Assembly (NCBI GenBank): GCA_023079485.1
Contig: CM041083.1
Coordinates: 107,696,054 to 107,760,053 of the forward strand
Direction of reading: 5' to 3'
Length of the DNA: 64,000 nucleotides
DNA from: Archilochus colubris
Taxonomy: Eukaryota; Chordata; Aves; Apodiformes; Trochilidae
Part shown: positions 12,831-26,334 of the stretch, piece after piece
How positions within the stretch are numbered: the first letter of the stretch is position 1
How the letters are laid out: each line of letters starts with the position of its first letter
The notes under the pieces: model-generated
The model's input: only the letters and a program-made list of their open reading frames with translations
Told to the model about the DNA's origin: nothing
Databases searched by the model: none
Program-made: the position numbers and the translations under genes

Positions 12831-15800
12831 TGTTTATGGGGCATTGTCTAAAAAGTAGGCTCTGCTTTCTAAATTTGGGCCAACCGGTGTTAAGTCTGGA
12901 CTCCCACACACATCCCATATGACGCTGAGCAAGTTGTGTGGGCCCCTTATGTAGGCACATCACAGGAGCTACACACCTGAATACTTTCGAGAATTTGGGT
13001 CTTAATTTCATTGGCTGCACCATCTCTGTAGAAGATGGAGAGCTGGTTTATATGCTTGTCCACAGGGCTGCTATGCAGTCAGCTGGCAAACTGCCTGAAG
13101 GCATCCCACAGCCAGCTTCTCTAGCTGTGCCCAGCTGTGTGCTGAGGTGCCTACACTGGTGTAATGCTGGTGGGTGCATCTGGCTTGGTGAAGCTCTATA
13201 CCCTCTGAAAATTGCTTTTTTTCGTCGTGAATCCTTGTGATCCAGCAGCCTCAGGTGTACTGAAGTCTTATTTTGAGCTAAATTTTTGGTGCCACTGTAA
13301 TTTAAATATTCAAGCAGCCACCAGTTCTATTCAGCAGGCTTTCTATCAGCAGCTGGACTGCTTACCTCTTTGCATTATTAACCTCACAGTTTGGGGCATG
13401 GAGAAGGAAGAAGTCTACATATTGCTTTAAAGGATCAGTTGATACCAGTATATAAGACAAAGTTTCTGATACTTGACAGAGGAAAATGCAGCAGGAACAG
13501 ATGAACATGTTTAGCTTTTAGCAGCAGTATGGAGTTCAGCAGCAGCAGTTCCTCTCCCTGAAAAACTTGCCCTCTGCATAGTGTCTGAAGTGCTTATGGG
13601 GGGTTGATGGGCTTGACTGCGATTGCCTTACTTTTCAGAGAGGATTTAAACCCACATTTTATACAATAATAGCTACAGTGGTGGGAAGAAGGCAAGGCTT
13701 GGGGTCTAGAGAGAACGTGAGCCTGAGTTTCCATAAGGATGCTGCACTCTTGTAGCAGTTTTGGCCTTCACCCTTTCTTTCTCTCCACTGTCTCTGTGAA
13801 CATAAGTGCAGCTCACGAGATTGAAGCACCAGGGACCTTCGTGAGCAGGGGAGGAAGCAGCCCTGGAAATACTGACATGCTCTGCTGCATCTGGCATCTG
13901 AGCTCTGTCCATCCAGCCCTGTGGTACTGGATTAATCCTTACCCCAAAGGCAGCATGATCCATCCTGTCTATCTGTCAAATCACAGTGCAGCACAGAGCT
14001 TGTTCTTGGGAGTTTTCTGTCTCTCTTGCAAGCAGGTCCAACTCCACTTAAACTGATAAAATTTGGCAGAATCACATTCAGTGTATCTGCAGGTGTTTTC
14101 ACTAGCTTAACCATTCCATGTCTTGACTTTCTCTACAGATAAAATATGTAGAGCAGTAGAGAGATGCAGGAAAAACACAGATGGCGTGATCCAGATTTAT
14201 TCTCTTGGCTCTCTGTGAGTAAGAGAGGGAGAAAGAATAATAGTTATCCCAGGAGTTGTCCTTCAGCATCCCATGTTTTTGACTCTGGCAACTCTTAAAA
14301 ACAGACCACTCAATCAGCACCTGAAGAGGGGGAAAAATAGTGCAGAAATCTGATTCATTCTCACCCTGGATGAAATGGCAGTGTTCTGTTGTTGTTATTG
14401 CTGTTATTTTTAAAGCAGGTAAAAATAAGAGCACTTTGGTCTGCGTGGTGATCAGTGGGTGTTCACATTCATGGCTTGTGAAACAAAACACAACATCCTA
14501 GGCCAGAAAGTGGTCTACTGTTTGTCTCTCTCCAAAGTATTTCATCGTTCACACTGAACGAGGCAGGATGTTGAAAAGTATTTTATTGCAAAAAAATCTT
14601 TGGTTTTGTCTGCATTATTCAGGAAATAATACAGATGACTTAACCCTGTTCTATAACTCAGGATGAAAAGAAGCCAGATGAAGTAAGTTGTGTGAAATTG
14701 GCTTACATTATTTGATTAATATTACTCAGTAAGCTTCATGACTTGCAAACAAGACTTGGCATGGCAGAAAAGCACCCCGATCTTTGGACAAGAGCTGAGA
14801 CCCAGAATTCAATGGAAATGCTTCTTTTAAGAGGCACTGATGTGTGAACAGCCTAAAATTAAAAAAAACTTAATCAAATCTAATTTTATTTAGAGAGTTA
14901 AAAAAACCCCGAAACTCCTGTTTGTCTGTATAGGTGCATTTTAAATTATAAATATTTTGTCTGCTATGATGTATGAAGACTGCAAGTTATTGAGTGCAGG
15001 ACCTATACCTATCGTGTGGAGTGTTCAGAGTTTAGAACTCATGGCAGCTCACTGTAAAAAAGCCCACTATTATATATACAATTTAATGTCATCATCTGTG
15101 TTTCATTTGTTCTATCAGAAGAGCTGGTTGGTTACTAAAAATAGGCTTGCAACAAGCTCAGCTGTGAATCAGGTAGGAATATTTATCTTTCCTTCTGACA
15201 GAGGAAAACAAAGCCAAATGGCAGTATCTCGTGAAGCTTTCTCTTTTTAGAGGGTGTTTACATAGGCCTTCATGCTGTCAAAAAGCTGGATGAACAATAA
15301 GCCCCTTGGGAGTTTAAGGACAACAGAGAAAATGCAGTGAAAGCCTTGGTGCTTGCCACTACATCCCACAGGAAATTCTCAACAAGCCTTTTAAAGTAAT
15401 TTTAAGAAAATTCAATCCCATTTAGTGCAATTACTGTCATGATGTCAAAGAAAAGAATTTAATAATGTATTGGTAGCAAAGATAGCTTTCTGTATTCCCC
15501 CTTTTTCTCTCTTTGTGGCAGCACATTCATACCTTCCATTTCATAATCAAAAGCAGATCAGGAATTTGAAAGACACGAGAAAGCCTTGAGGTTTTGAGTG
15601 GAGTTTATATATTTTTCCATGTCTATCCCTAGAAGAGTAAGGTGGTGCCGTATGATCCGGTTGCTCAAGGTGGTACGGGATTCCTGCCTTGGTACCTGCT
15701 ACTTTGACATGTTGGCTTTGATAACTTCCATCCTATTAATTTTAAGTGCCAGTAGTCTGGCTGCTGATGCAATATTTATGACAGATCTTGCACTACAGAA

Positions 15801-18436
15801 CGAAGCCTCCTTTTGAAGTGCAAAGTTGGTTTGTCTTCCTATTTTGTGTCAGATTTCAAAATTACCTTTGGGCATTATCTCCTGGATTACTGCTGTAAAC
15901 AAACTAAACATTGTTTTAGTGAAGACAATAGACTCAATTCCTCTTCTACAGAAACAGGCACATCAAATTAAGTGACACTGTGACTGATGGAAGAATAATG
16001 CTCGATAATATTTTGATATCAAAGGCTTTGAAATGTGTATTGGTGTGCTGATGAAACCAAATCTCTGCAACCTCTCCAACTCACCTCCAGCTCTTGCATG
16101 GAGCTAGAAAGTGGGCTTGCAGGTTGGTAGTTAAGGTGTGATTTTTCATGGTGCTGTTCCCATTGAAAATAAGATACAGGAGACAGCAGCCAAACACTGC
16201 TGCTTTGCATCTGCTTGCTGGTAAAACCTTCCTTCTCATCACTCCTCCCCCAGACAAGAAATTAAGTGTGAAATGCAAAAACTTCAGTTTTACTGTCTGA
16301 TGTCTGCAATGGCACTGAGAAAGCTGCTTTTTCAGAAGCACACTGAGCTGACAGCTGAAGCCTGGGGTAGCTCGCTCAGTTGAAGCGGGATCATGTTGCT
16401 TGGTGGGGTCACTGGCTGGAGTTGGGGTTTCCGAAGTGGACTGTGAAGTTCTGAGCAATGCCAGAGGAAAATTGGCCCCATCATCAGAAGAGGAACAACT
16501 TCCAAAACAAACCATTCCCATGAATGAGGTTTATTTTCAAAGCTGAGGAGTGATGGCCCGATGCTACTAGCTTCACATGCTGACAAGGCATAAATATATG
16601 GTGATTCTTCACGTCGTAGTAATGCAGTTTGATCTTCCTTGAGTGTCTTCATTATTCATAGATTTGACTAACGGGTACCATAGATACATCGTGGAACTAG
16701 GCCCTCATAAAAAGGCAAAAGGTTTTGTACCTCTGTTTTTAATACTGAGAGTGCATTCTTCTATTTTGAAGTTTTTCAGAGATAAATGCAAAAAATCTGC
16801 TTAAGGGGGGAAAAACAAATAGTTCTTCAGTCCCGTTTTTTGAGGCGCCAAGACAGTAAAGAACAAGATCAGAATTACCTCAAGGAGGGAAGCTAAAGCT
16901 ACTTTTCTTCTTCCCACCTCCACCCCATGCAGCATGGCACATGCTGCTGGGTGCCATAAGGGGGTGATTGCCCATCCTTTCCAGTTGCAAAGCAACTTTG
17001 TCCAGTTCCAGCAACCTGTCAAGAAGTGCAAGTCACAGGCATAATTATGAGAACCCTTGAGCCTCCAGGAACCATCATGTGTACCGGATGTTCAAGGCTT
17101 TGGGTTTTCACATTGACTTCCAACAAGGGGTTTGGGTGCTGTATGTGTCATAGCTGGTAACTCCCATTCTCTCTTGCAGTTTGCAGCTATTAAAAACATG
17201 CAAAACCCTCCACTGGCTAGAATCAATAATAAGCTGGTATATTTACTTTTGTTTGTTAAAATATTTAGAATATAGTGCATGAAATTCGGGGTTCCCTAAC
17301 ACTTTTGGGCACAATGGTGCTACTTTTTTTCATTATAATTAATTAATTTAAACCTGCAAACAAAGCATCAACTCATATGAGCCTCTCTTTGTAAAAAGTA
17401 ATTTCAGTTTGAATGGGACAGAACTGACATAATAAAGCATTTAGGAACTCTAGGGAAATCAGTCCTCTCTCTGGTCGGGTGAGCAGATACATAATTGGGT
17501 TGTAGCACTGCACTTTTTGCTAAAAGGAGGGTAATTGGGATATTGTGAAAGTCTCTTGAAGTATGCACTGAATAAATAACCCTTTTGTCCTGATGGATGT
17601 GGATCTTGTCCAGACACACAGACTCCAGTTGCTGTCCTGTCTGATGGTCCCCACCATCTCTAAGCCTTGCTGCCAGCCTGCTGCTGGATATTGGTCAGCC
17701 TGGGGGTCCTGCCCAGAGCCTGCCCAAGGGTGCACATCTATGTAGCAGCAGTGCTCCAGCTATGGCTTACTCTGGGAATTTTTGGTTTGATAACTTACAG
17801 CTTTTGCTTTGCATTTCTAAGACTGGTTCACATTAAATAATTCCATTAGGTTATATCAAGGAGAAAAAAACTGTTGTCTTTGTTCCAAGTGTCACACTGA
17901 AAAAAGTGCTTTCATGTTGACATGTGTTGACAAAAATGTGGTGCATATGGAGTATTAGATCAGTTACCAACTTACCAGCAAATCTGCTGAGAATAGACAC
18001 AGGGGTAAACATTTTAATTAACCAGGTTTGATTGAACTCTACACTGAGGCTATATTTAATTTTTTTTCCTCTGATAGCTTTAAAGTGTCCTGTAATATTT
18101 ACCTTTAGTTTTATTTTTTAGCCTTGGATCTTTTAAAATATCTTTTCTTGTGTTTATTTTTAGCTGTCCTGTGGCTCGTTTTTTATTCTAATTGCCTGCA
18201 TGTCCTTTCTCCTCAACTCACATCTTTCATCTTTCCGTTCTCTTGCCTTTATTTTTAAAGTCTTAGCACTTCTTTGCTAGTGTTTAATATACTGAGAGCT
18301 TCCAAATGGTCATTCTCCTTGCTTTGAGACATTGTATCAAGCATTGCAGTATATGACCCAAAGCTCCATGTGCTCCTTTTCTTTTGATTTCAGTTTAAGT
18401 TTTTTGAGTTTTGTTTTGGGTTTTTTTCCAATACCT

Positions 18437-18454
18437 TTTTTTTTTTTTTTTTTG
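18437..18454. repeat. poly-T run
   Basis: An uninterrupted run of about 18 T, with other T-rich sequence just upstream. No retroposed copy was recognised on the - strand to explain it as a tail. Confidence 0.8.
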
Positions 18455-19383
18455 GCAGTCTCTCTTGTTAAATTCCTGGCCCCAAAATCTTTCTAGAGGC
18501 TAATCACACTGTCTTGAAAATGTCCACCTGCAAGCAATAAAAACATGAGATGTGAAGAAATAAGCCCTTTTTTGGCAGCAGGGGAAAGCAGAAGTGGGTT
18601 GATTCAGACTCATCTGGCAGGGCAGGTCCCCTTTATATCAAACCATTTTTTGTCAGCAGGGGTTGCCCTGCAAGGGAAGCTCCTTTTGGAGGGTGCATAA
18701 TGATGTGTCTGGGGTCTCTCATTGATGAGGAGAGGGATGATGTGGATGCCAGCTGGAACCAGAGCTTTCCCTCAGAGCAGGAGCAGGGCTGGAGAGTGGG
18801 CTCTTTGTAATTTGGCTCTTTGTCAAAACATGGCCAAGTGTGGTTACATCTCTGCCATGACATTTGCAATTAATTGTCACTTTTAATGTGGCTGGTAAAG
18901 TCAGCACACTGGGTTATTGCCAGAGAAGGGAATATAAACCCCCTCTCCTCCCATCTCCCACTTTATTGACTGAGTTACCTTGCTTCTCTGCAAAGAGAAC
19001 TTGTGCTGATATGTTTTGCTACAAAGCACAAAATGCAGTCTTCTGTTCAGGAAGCCTGGTGTTTGGCTGAACACTCTAGAAGAGCCTGAGTATCTCTCCT
19101 GAATACTTCAAATTTGCATAATGCTCTCCTTTGGTAGATTTATAATGTGTTTCCCCTATTTGTTTTGTTTTTTTTTTACATACGAAGGAAAGAAAATCTG
19201 CAAGAAATGCTCACTGTTGTATAGAAACACCTGTTCAATTCAGAAGTCCTTGTGGGTGTATTAATGGAATGGTATCCTCCTGCAAGTAGGTCTTCTGCCT
19301 CAGGTTGATTTGAGCATAAGCATAAAATGAAATGGAGGGAAATGTTTAAGAAAGGCTTAGAGTTGGTTGCAGCTGCTATAGTC

Positions 19384-19845
19384 CCTTCCTTCCTTCCTTC
19401 CTTCCTTCCTTCCTTCCTTCCTTCCTTCCTTCCTTCCTTCCTTCCTTCCTTCCTTCCTTCCTCTTCCTTCCTTCCTTCCTTCCTTCCTTCCTTCCTTCCT
19501 TCCTTCCTTCCTTCCTTCCTTCCTTCCTTCCTTCCTTCCTTCCTTCCTTCCTTCCTTCCTTCCTTCCTTCCTTCCTTCCTTCCTTCCTTCCTTCCTTCCT
19601 TCCTTCCTTCCTTCCTTCCTTCCTTCCTTCCTTCCTTCCTTCCTTCCTTCCTTCCTTCCTTCCTTCCTTCCTTCCTTCCTTCCTTCCTTCCTTCCTTCCT
19701 TCCTTCCTTCCTTCCTTCCTTCCTTCCTTCCTCTTCCTCTTTTCTTTTTTTTTTCCTTCCTTCCTTCCTTCCTTCCTTCCTTCCTTCCTTCCTTCCTTCC
19801 TTCCTTCCTTCCTTCCTTCCTTCCTTCCTTCCTTCCTTCCTTCCT
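19384..19845. repeat. (CTTC)n / (GAAG)n long tetranucleotide tract
   Basis: Almost pure CTTC units for about 460 bp, with one short interruption near 19461-19466 and one larger one near 19731-19754 (CTCTTCCTCTTTTCTTTTTTTT). This makes blocks of roughly 77, 265 and 90 bp. The pyrimidines are all on the + strand and the purines all on the - strand. It sits inside intron 2, about 950 bp before exon 3. Because 4 is not a multiple of 3 and no unit contains a stop, it produces artificial open frames (Phe-Leu-Pro-Ser repeats on +, Gly-Arg-Lys-Glu on -), which are not genes. Length in an assembly may be inaccurate. Confidence 0.98.
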
Positions 19846-20454
19846 CATCTTCCTTCATTCTTCTCTTGCCTTACAAAGGCAAAATAACCATGGATATCAA
19901 TGAATTCCCATAATTATAGCTGATGGCTTTATTTTCCAGATTTTTCTGAAGCACATTGGGAGAAGCATCATTGCCTGCCTGAGCTATTGATATCCCAGCA
20001 TGCTAATTGTTAGAAATACTTTATGTCTGTATGGGAAGAAAATTCTTGTGATAAAGACACAGCCAACTGCTAGAAGTCATGGACAAAATATGTGGCAACC
20101 TAAATGATGGGTTTTATGTTATACTTAATGCTTAGTCTGTACAGTTTGGGGTTATGGAGTGTTTTGTGAGTGTGGAGGTGGTAAGTTCTGGGATATTTTT
20201 CTTAGGAAGGACATGATTTGGGAAAGCACAACTGCATTCTTAAATGATTGAAGGGTACATGTGAAGTGAACTGTGTGCTGACATAGGTATCAGAAGAAAG
20301 TTCAGTTGTCCTGTAAAAGGAGACAACTTTCATTTTATCCTCTCTTCCCAACACTGGTTCAGCCCCTTATCTGTGCAGTGCCTCTGTGGGGTGGGGACAG
20401 GGAGCCACGGTAGGAAAAGTACTTATGTGGCACTCAGAAAACCTGTGTGGCTTC

Positions 20455-20560
20455 TTCTCTTATTTTTATTACTGGCCTTCTGGGTGGCATTGGGCAAGTC
20501 ATTTCAATCCCTGAGCTTTGGTTTTCTCTGAGAGCATGAGTACCACTGCTGACCACCTCT
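20455..20560 (+). mobile_element. MIR-like ancient SINE relic, sense
   Basis: GGTGGCATTGGGCAAGTCAT, then TTCAATCCCTGAGCTTTGGTTTTC. This follows the MIR/CORE-SINE core order (gaccttgggcaagtcacttaacctctctgagcctcagtttcc). Only the core portion is recognisable, and the limits are approximate. Confidence 0.6.
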
Positions 20561-20800
20561 GAAGTTTGGATGTCTCATCCCCAGGGAAAGGTGATTCTGG
20601 TCTCCTCAAGCAGACAATAGCAAAAGACAGACATTTGGTTCCTCAGATCTCTACAAAAGAAGGTTTATCTCTGCAAAAGAAAGTTTCCATTATATGTGTT
20701 ATTATATATGAAATAGGAATCTTGTAAATACACTGATGAGCATGATGGGAAGCTGCTTCAGTATTTTGGAGGCTCACTCAAAATATTTTATTTCTTTCAG

Positions 20801-20856
20801 AGACTTGAAGATAGAAAATCTGTTGCTAGATGAAGACAACAATATCAAGCTTATTG
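20801..20856 (+). CDS. HUNK: HUNK exon 3: catalytic loop (DLKIEN)
   Basis: A 56-nt exon between TTTCTTTCAG and the donor GTATGA. It completes the Arg of HRD with its first base, then reads DLKIENLLLDEDNNIKLI and gives the first base of the DFG aspartate. It holds the catalytic Asp and Lys of the HRDLKxxN loop, so it is indispensable for activity. It is flanked by introns of 8.9 and 5.5 kb. Its length is not a multiple of three, so skipping would shift the frame inside the kinase core. The sequence appears identical to human HUNK here. Confidence 0.97.
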
Positions 20857-23800
20857 GTATGAAACCAGTTTGGCAATTCCAGTAATTAAAATTGGTAGTT
20901 TTATACAGAGAGTTTTTGAGACTTCATAATCCTCCATGTGACAACTGCTAATGTTGCTGCAGAGAGGAGCTGAGTATAGATAGCAATCAAGCTGTTCCTG
21001 AAAGCATCTTGTGAAAAAAATGTTCCAAATAATTCAGCTTAAACCGGGTATGAGCATTATCCTTCATTTTTTAACCAACAGTTTTCATATTGAAATGGGA
21101 AACTTTTTAAGGGATTAAAGAATTGACAACGCAGAAGTAATGTACTTTATCATCTTGATATTTTCATATCTACTAAGGGTTAGATTCTGCCCCCATATAC
21201 ATATGCTTCTGCTGAAGTCAGTGGGAGTTAAAGACATTTTTAGCAGCTGGCAAAATTTTGACCTATATTTATATTTGTTATATTTTCTTCCAGCACCCAA
21301 TATAAAATTGGTTTAGAGCACTGTTAAAAAATAAAAAAAGATCAACAACAGAGTCTTGATTTTATTCAGGTGTCAGTTGTACACAGCACTAAATTCATTC
21401 AAGTTGTGCAGACACTTTATAATAATTGGTGGGTATAGTCTTTCACTGCCTTTGCATAACTCCCATTAATGTTAATATGAGCATTGATAAGAAAACATGC
21501 TCTTCATTAAAAAAACTCTCAGATTTCTGTTTCTATTTATCTCCATGCCTATACTGTTGCCAACATCAGTGTCTCTGAATGCAGACTTAAAAACTCAACT
21601 GACTTTCTTTCTTCAAAAGGTTTAATCATCAAAAAAAGTGATGAAAACCACAGCATTCGGGTGAAATAGGCACTCATTGTAACATCCAAAGCACATGCAT
21701 CTCCAAACAAACAAGAAGAGAATGGTTAATGAAATCTGAAATATTAAAAATTTACTTAGAGAATTCAGTCTTTGGAAATAATACCATGACGTTTAGTCAT
21801 TACTCTGTAGCAAATCAACTGGCTCTGGAAAAATAATAGCAAAAGAGAACTCTGCATTACCTCAGCTACAGGTCAAGAGGATACTGATATGTTACCATGA
21901 ATCATTCATCAGTAATGATGGTTACCACCCGTTATCTTGGTTTAGTAGATAAGTGAGACCAGATGGTTTGCAACAGCACTAGATGAACATCTGATAGATT
22001 TAAAGAATTTCTATAACTTCCCTGTTATTGGGTGTTTGGTTACACAACAGTGTGTGAACTTGACATCCAAACCCAGGCTTAATCAGACGATACATGTATA
22101 GCTAAAACTCACATGCCAAAAAATTATTTCAGAACTGTTCCTGCCGTTTCATTTGCTTTGGTTGCATAGAAAGGTCTCCGCTCAGTGGGTGGTGTGGGAA
22201 GAATAGGAAAAATAGACAGTTTGATCTCCCATAGCCTCCCTAGTGTTGAAATAAATTGTCCTCAGGTCTGCAGCCTGATGTTTTAAGCAAAGCAGATTGT
22301 ACATAGTGTGCATTTTAAAACAAAGCAATTAAATCCCACTGTCCAACTGGATATGGTATAGAAAAAGAAAGGTTGCTTTATTAGTAATAATTTTGCTGTA
22401 AGTAAAACCAGCTTTAGTATCACAGCCAGCTTATGCTGTATTACATTAGTGATGCTGGTGATCTATGGCTGTTCACTCTGAAGAAACAGTGCCTCCAATC
22501 TTCATGCTCTGTCTGCTGTGCTTGTGTGGAAAGCTGGGGCTGGGGACTTCCAGAACTGGCCTCAGGTCCCTGGGCAACCTCTCCTCACTAACACCTCTTT
22601 TCCACCTGGTAGCAAAAGCAGTGCACATCTTTCCATTGCCACCAAAATTTCCCTGGATGAGGAAAATTTTCCAGCACATGTCTGGCTGGTAGAATTAATT
22701 TATAGACCAACTAATTTACCCCTCTTTCCTGCCTGTTCTCTCAATCAGACCATTCAGCATTTAGTAAGCATTTTATGTAGTCCGTCTTTCTAGAAATATG
22801 ATGGATCAGTTGTGTCATTGCATAGTCCTTCTTCAGGAGTCAAGAACATGTTCTGAGGAATGATGTGCTGCTTTTCGTGCTTGGAAGAAGAGACTTTAAG
22901 CTACAAACCATCTCACACTTGTTGTTTTAGGATAGGAGCTTGGTGTCTGTGTCTTATGGAGCAGCTACCTAATAAAAATGTTGCTCTTGTAATAACTGTG
23001 AAATGAAAAAAAACCAAAAACCCAAAACACCATAAAGGGAAAAAAAAAGGTGAAACGAAGATTAAAAAATGTACCAGGACATTGAAAGTACCTGCTCATT
23101 CATGCATTTCAATGAGACCTGAATCCCTTGAGTTCATTTCTTCACCCAGCTGCTTAATGGCACCTTGCTTTTGTTACTCTTTTTAGCTATGTGACAAGGT
23201 GATTTATAATATGTTCTTAGACAGTATTATTAGAAAAAAATCCCTTTGCTTTGTTAAGTGGACTTATTCTTAGCCCTCTGTCTCAAATCTAAGAACAGAA
23301 GGATTGGAGTCACTGGAAATAATTTGCTTCTTTATATATAGCAGCCCATGGTGTTTGCTGTCTGAAAAAGTTGCTTTGAAAGCCACTCAGAGGCCATGTG
23401 GAGTCCTTGGCATCCTGCTCAGAGACCTGTGGCACCGAAAAGACCCTGCTCATACATAGCTCTGTGGTCACACTTGTCCATGAGCTTGGTGCTAAGGCTT
23501 CTGTTAATTGAAAAACTCTTCCCCTATTCCCACTGTCAGAACTTCAGAGGTAGCCATAGATCCATAGCTTGAAGTTGATTTCTTGGAGGCGTTAAAAGAG
23601 TTGTAGTGTAATGCAATACTTCGATAGTACAAACAGTGGGGGTGGTGGAGTTCCCATGTCATAATATTTACTTTGGAAAACCAAGTGTGGCCTTTGATCT
23701 GAATTCTGTAATTAGTTCAGCTTATTGAAAGGAAGACAGAGGCAGGAATGGCAGTGCAATTATCAGTGCTGGTGGTAATACCGTTCTTACCAAGATCAGC

Positions 23801-26334
23801 AGTGCATCCTTAATAAAATCACACTGCTATTATGATGTGCTGCCACAGTGTTAATAACAATATTCCTATTTCTTTTGTGATAAAATCCCTGTCCCCAATA
23901 TGCATGTATTCACAAGCATTCTGTATTTCAACATGGGCTACAAAAAAGAAAAAAAGAAAAAAGCATACCAGCCTAGAATAAATGCATGAACTGAAAAAAG
24001 TGAATTAGTTATTTATAGTTTAAGCAAGTAAGATAATGAAAACCTCCACTAGAGTGTACCTCCATTGTTAATGACAAAAGGGTCTCAGAATGTAGCCCTT
24101 TTCTGTGTTGATTGTAAAGCATATTACAGTCAAATAATTTTGAGGTGGTATGACACAGAAAAGACCATGAATAATAGTGTGTGGGGATATTATTTCTAGG
24201 AGTTTTAAAAGGCATTTTACAGTTGACATAACTCATCTCAGGCCATAGCTAATAAAAACATTACTTAAGTAAATAGATCCTCAGAAATATGCATATAAGC
24301 CCCAGGGATAATACACATCTAGCAGACATGATTAAGCAGTATCCAGAGACAAATTGTTTTGCATCAGAGGGAAGGATATTGTCTTGATCTTTCCTTCCAT
24401 TTTGACAGAGTTCTCCCAGCAAACATCTTTGAGCCTCTTTGGGCCTTTAGGCATGGTGATTCTTTCTCACTTGTGCTTTTCTCACTCTCAGAGGTGCAGC
24501 CAGTTGAGTGGCAAGTCCTGTGCAGTCACTCAGGAACTCCAGCTCACATAGTCATCTTTATAATTGCACTTTTTAAAAAACATTATTATTTTTTCACCTG
24601 GTTTTGTAAGGGAACAAGGGTTATGTGACCCCCCTGTCAGGGTGCTTTAAATACCTTGAGGATCTCCTGCCTGATTTCACCCAAATCTGGAGTAAAATCT
24701 CCAGGACAGGTGGTTACTTCAAGTCTTCAGCAGATAAGGGAGAGAGACCCAAATTAATGACTGTAGAGAGAGTACTGCATGAGCTCAACAGTTGCCTGCT
24801 ATATTTGGACTGCAAGATGTGATGCTTTTAGCCTATCCAAGCAGGTGGGTAGCACACCCAGAAATATCCTGGTTTATGAGACACATGGATGCCAGATGCG
24901 AGTCTGGAGGAAGAAGATTCAGTGTTCTCCATCTCCTGACTGCCCTGTTTATGTATAAGATAGTTTGCATTTTAAGCAACCATGCATTCTGGGAATTTTT
25001 AATAAGATTGGATCAAATAAAAAGAAAGAAAAAAAGAAAGGAACAAAAGAGACATCGGTGTACATAATAGCAGTATTTTTATTGTTGCTGCTGTCATCAA
25101 TTACAGTTATTAATAATGTGAGTATCTTTGGTTGTGACTTCCCTAGATCCTCTACTCCTGGATATATTGCCCAAAAGCGAAGGCTGTGCTCCCAGCCTGT
25201 CAGCTTTGCCCATGTCATCCTCTTCCTTGCAAGCTTGTTTTGCTTCTTCCTCTGATCCCGTCAAGTTTTTTGACTTCACTTTCAAGATCCTTTGAACCCT
25301 CTCTCCTCCTTCTGTGTCAGCTGTGGTTCCATAATTGCTTTCTCCCAGGCCCAGCATGGGCTACCACTCAACAGGGTGGGCTTGCACTCTCCTGGCTGCA
25401 CATTGCCCCCAGCTGCTTCTGCCACTGGTGCAACTCTGTCTGCCTTTCTTCCCTTGCTCTGTGGTTTACTTTTTAAGATCCTTCCCTAAACCCAGCTCAG
25501 CCTGCAGCCATACCAGCACTGAGGCAGACAGGGGAGATTTTGGAAACACCCTGCTTGGCGCCAGTCTGGCCTTGGGTTGGCTGAGAGCACTTGGGAAACT
25601 TCAGCCTCCTTCGGTGCAGGGAGCCTGCCTCTTGTCTCCCCTCAGCTCATGGTGCCAGCCTTTGCCAGTCCCGTGCTGTTATTGCCAGCAAAAGAGTGTC
25701 AGATACACCCAGGGGCCAGAAAGACAATAATTCAAGGCAGAAGTCGGGGAGGGGGAGAGCCAAATCAGCACATTCCTCCTCTTGCTCTGAGATCTCCCCG
25801 TGTTATTTCAGAGCTGAAATGCTGAGTCTGCAGCCCTGTGCCTTTGTGCATCACCACAGCATTACCAGAAGCAGCCCACCCCCCACCCTGCCTTACAATT
25901 GGTGCCTCATTTACACGATTTAGAGGAAAATGTTGAAGAAGTCCTACTTAAACTTGGCTTCTCTGTGGCATACTGCAGCAGTATGGAATCCATGAGACAT
26001 CCTGATGCAACTTTCTGCCCCATACACATCACGTAGTGCCTGGGATAAGCTCAGTTCTGGGTGCTTCCAACCAGTTCTCAGTGAAATGTAGTTTCTTTCT
26101 GTATGAAATAGATAATCGTGTCTGTTCTAGGATTTTTTTTTATTGTTGTGTAAATCTCTGGTTATTTATCACCTCAGAGAAACAAATTCTATAAAACTTT
26201 TGCATGTGGATGGTTTCTCTCTTAGGCAGTTCATTGCTTAGCTTTTGGAAAAAAAGTGGTTTTTTTTCCCTGTATTCTGGTGCAGTTTTACTGTATCTGT
26301 CTCTTTCATAACCGTATCTCTCTGCCTTTCACAG
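20857..26334 (+). other. HUNK intron 3
   Basis: A 5478-nt intron, GTATGA to CTTTCACAG. It holds a degenerate GAAGTCAGTGGGAG relic near 21.2 kb and a GC-richer stretch around 25.2-25.9 kb with several overlapping + ORFs (up to 131 codons) that look like chance. The rest is AT-rich intron in which I recognise nothing. Confidence 0.9.
21165..21245. repeat. degenerate ancient amniote repeat (GAAGTCAATGGGAG type)
   Basis: GGTTAGATTCTGCCCCCATATAC, then GCTGAAGTCAGTGGGAGTTAAAG. It resembles an old palindromic repeat of reptiles and birds with the core (c)attgaagtcaatgggag next to a ccaaatcctgc/attctgccc element. Weakly preserved. The family name is not certain. Confidence 0.45.

Larger units (their letters stand above)
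11858..20800 (+). other. HUNK intron 2
   Basis: An intron of 8943 nt bounded by GTAATC and TTTCTTTCAG. It contains an antisense MIR-like relic (12232-12345), an ancient CR1-like tail (12690-12830), the large CTTC tract (19384-19845) and a sense MIR-like relic (20455-20560). Between 12.9 and 19.3 kb I see only AT-rich and unremarkable intronic sequence with a few poly-T runs, such as 18437-18454. No exon or RNA gene was recognised. Confidence 0.9.

Noticed and set aside
19327..19887. Long ORFs on both strands (Phe-Leu-Pro-Ser repeats on +, Gly-Arg-Lys-Glu repeats on -)
   Set aside because: They are pure translations of the CTTC tetranucleotide tract, which has no stop codon in any frame. They are not genes.
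25186..25923. Cluster of overlapping + strand ORFs of 60-131 codons in intron 3
   Set aside because: Three frames are open over the same GC-richer stretch, none resembles a known protein, and no splice-site arrangement links them to HUNK.
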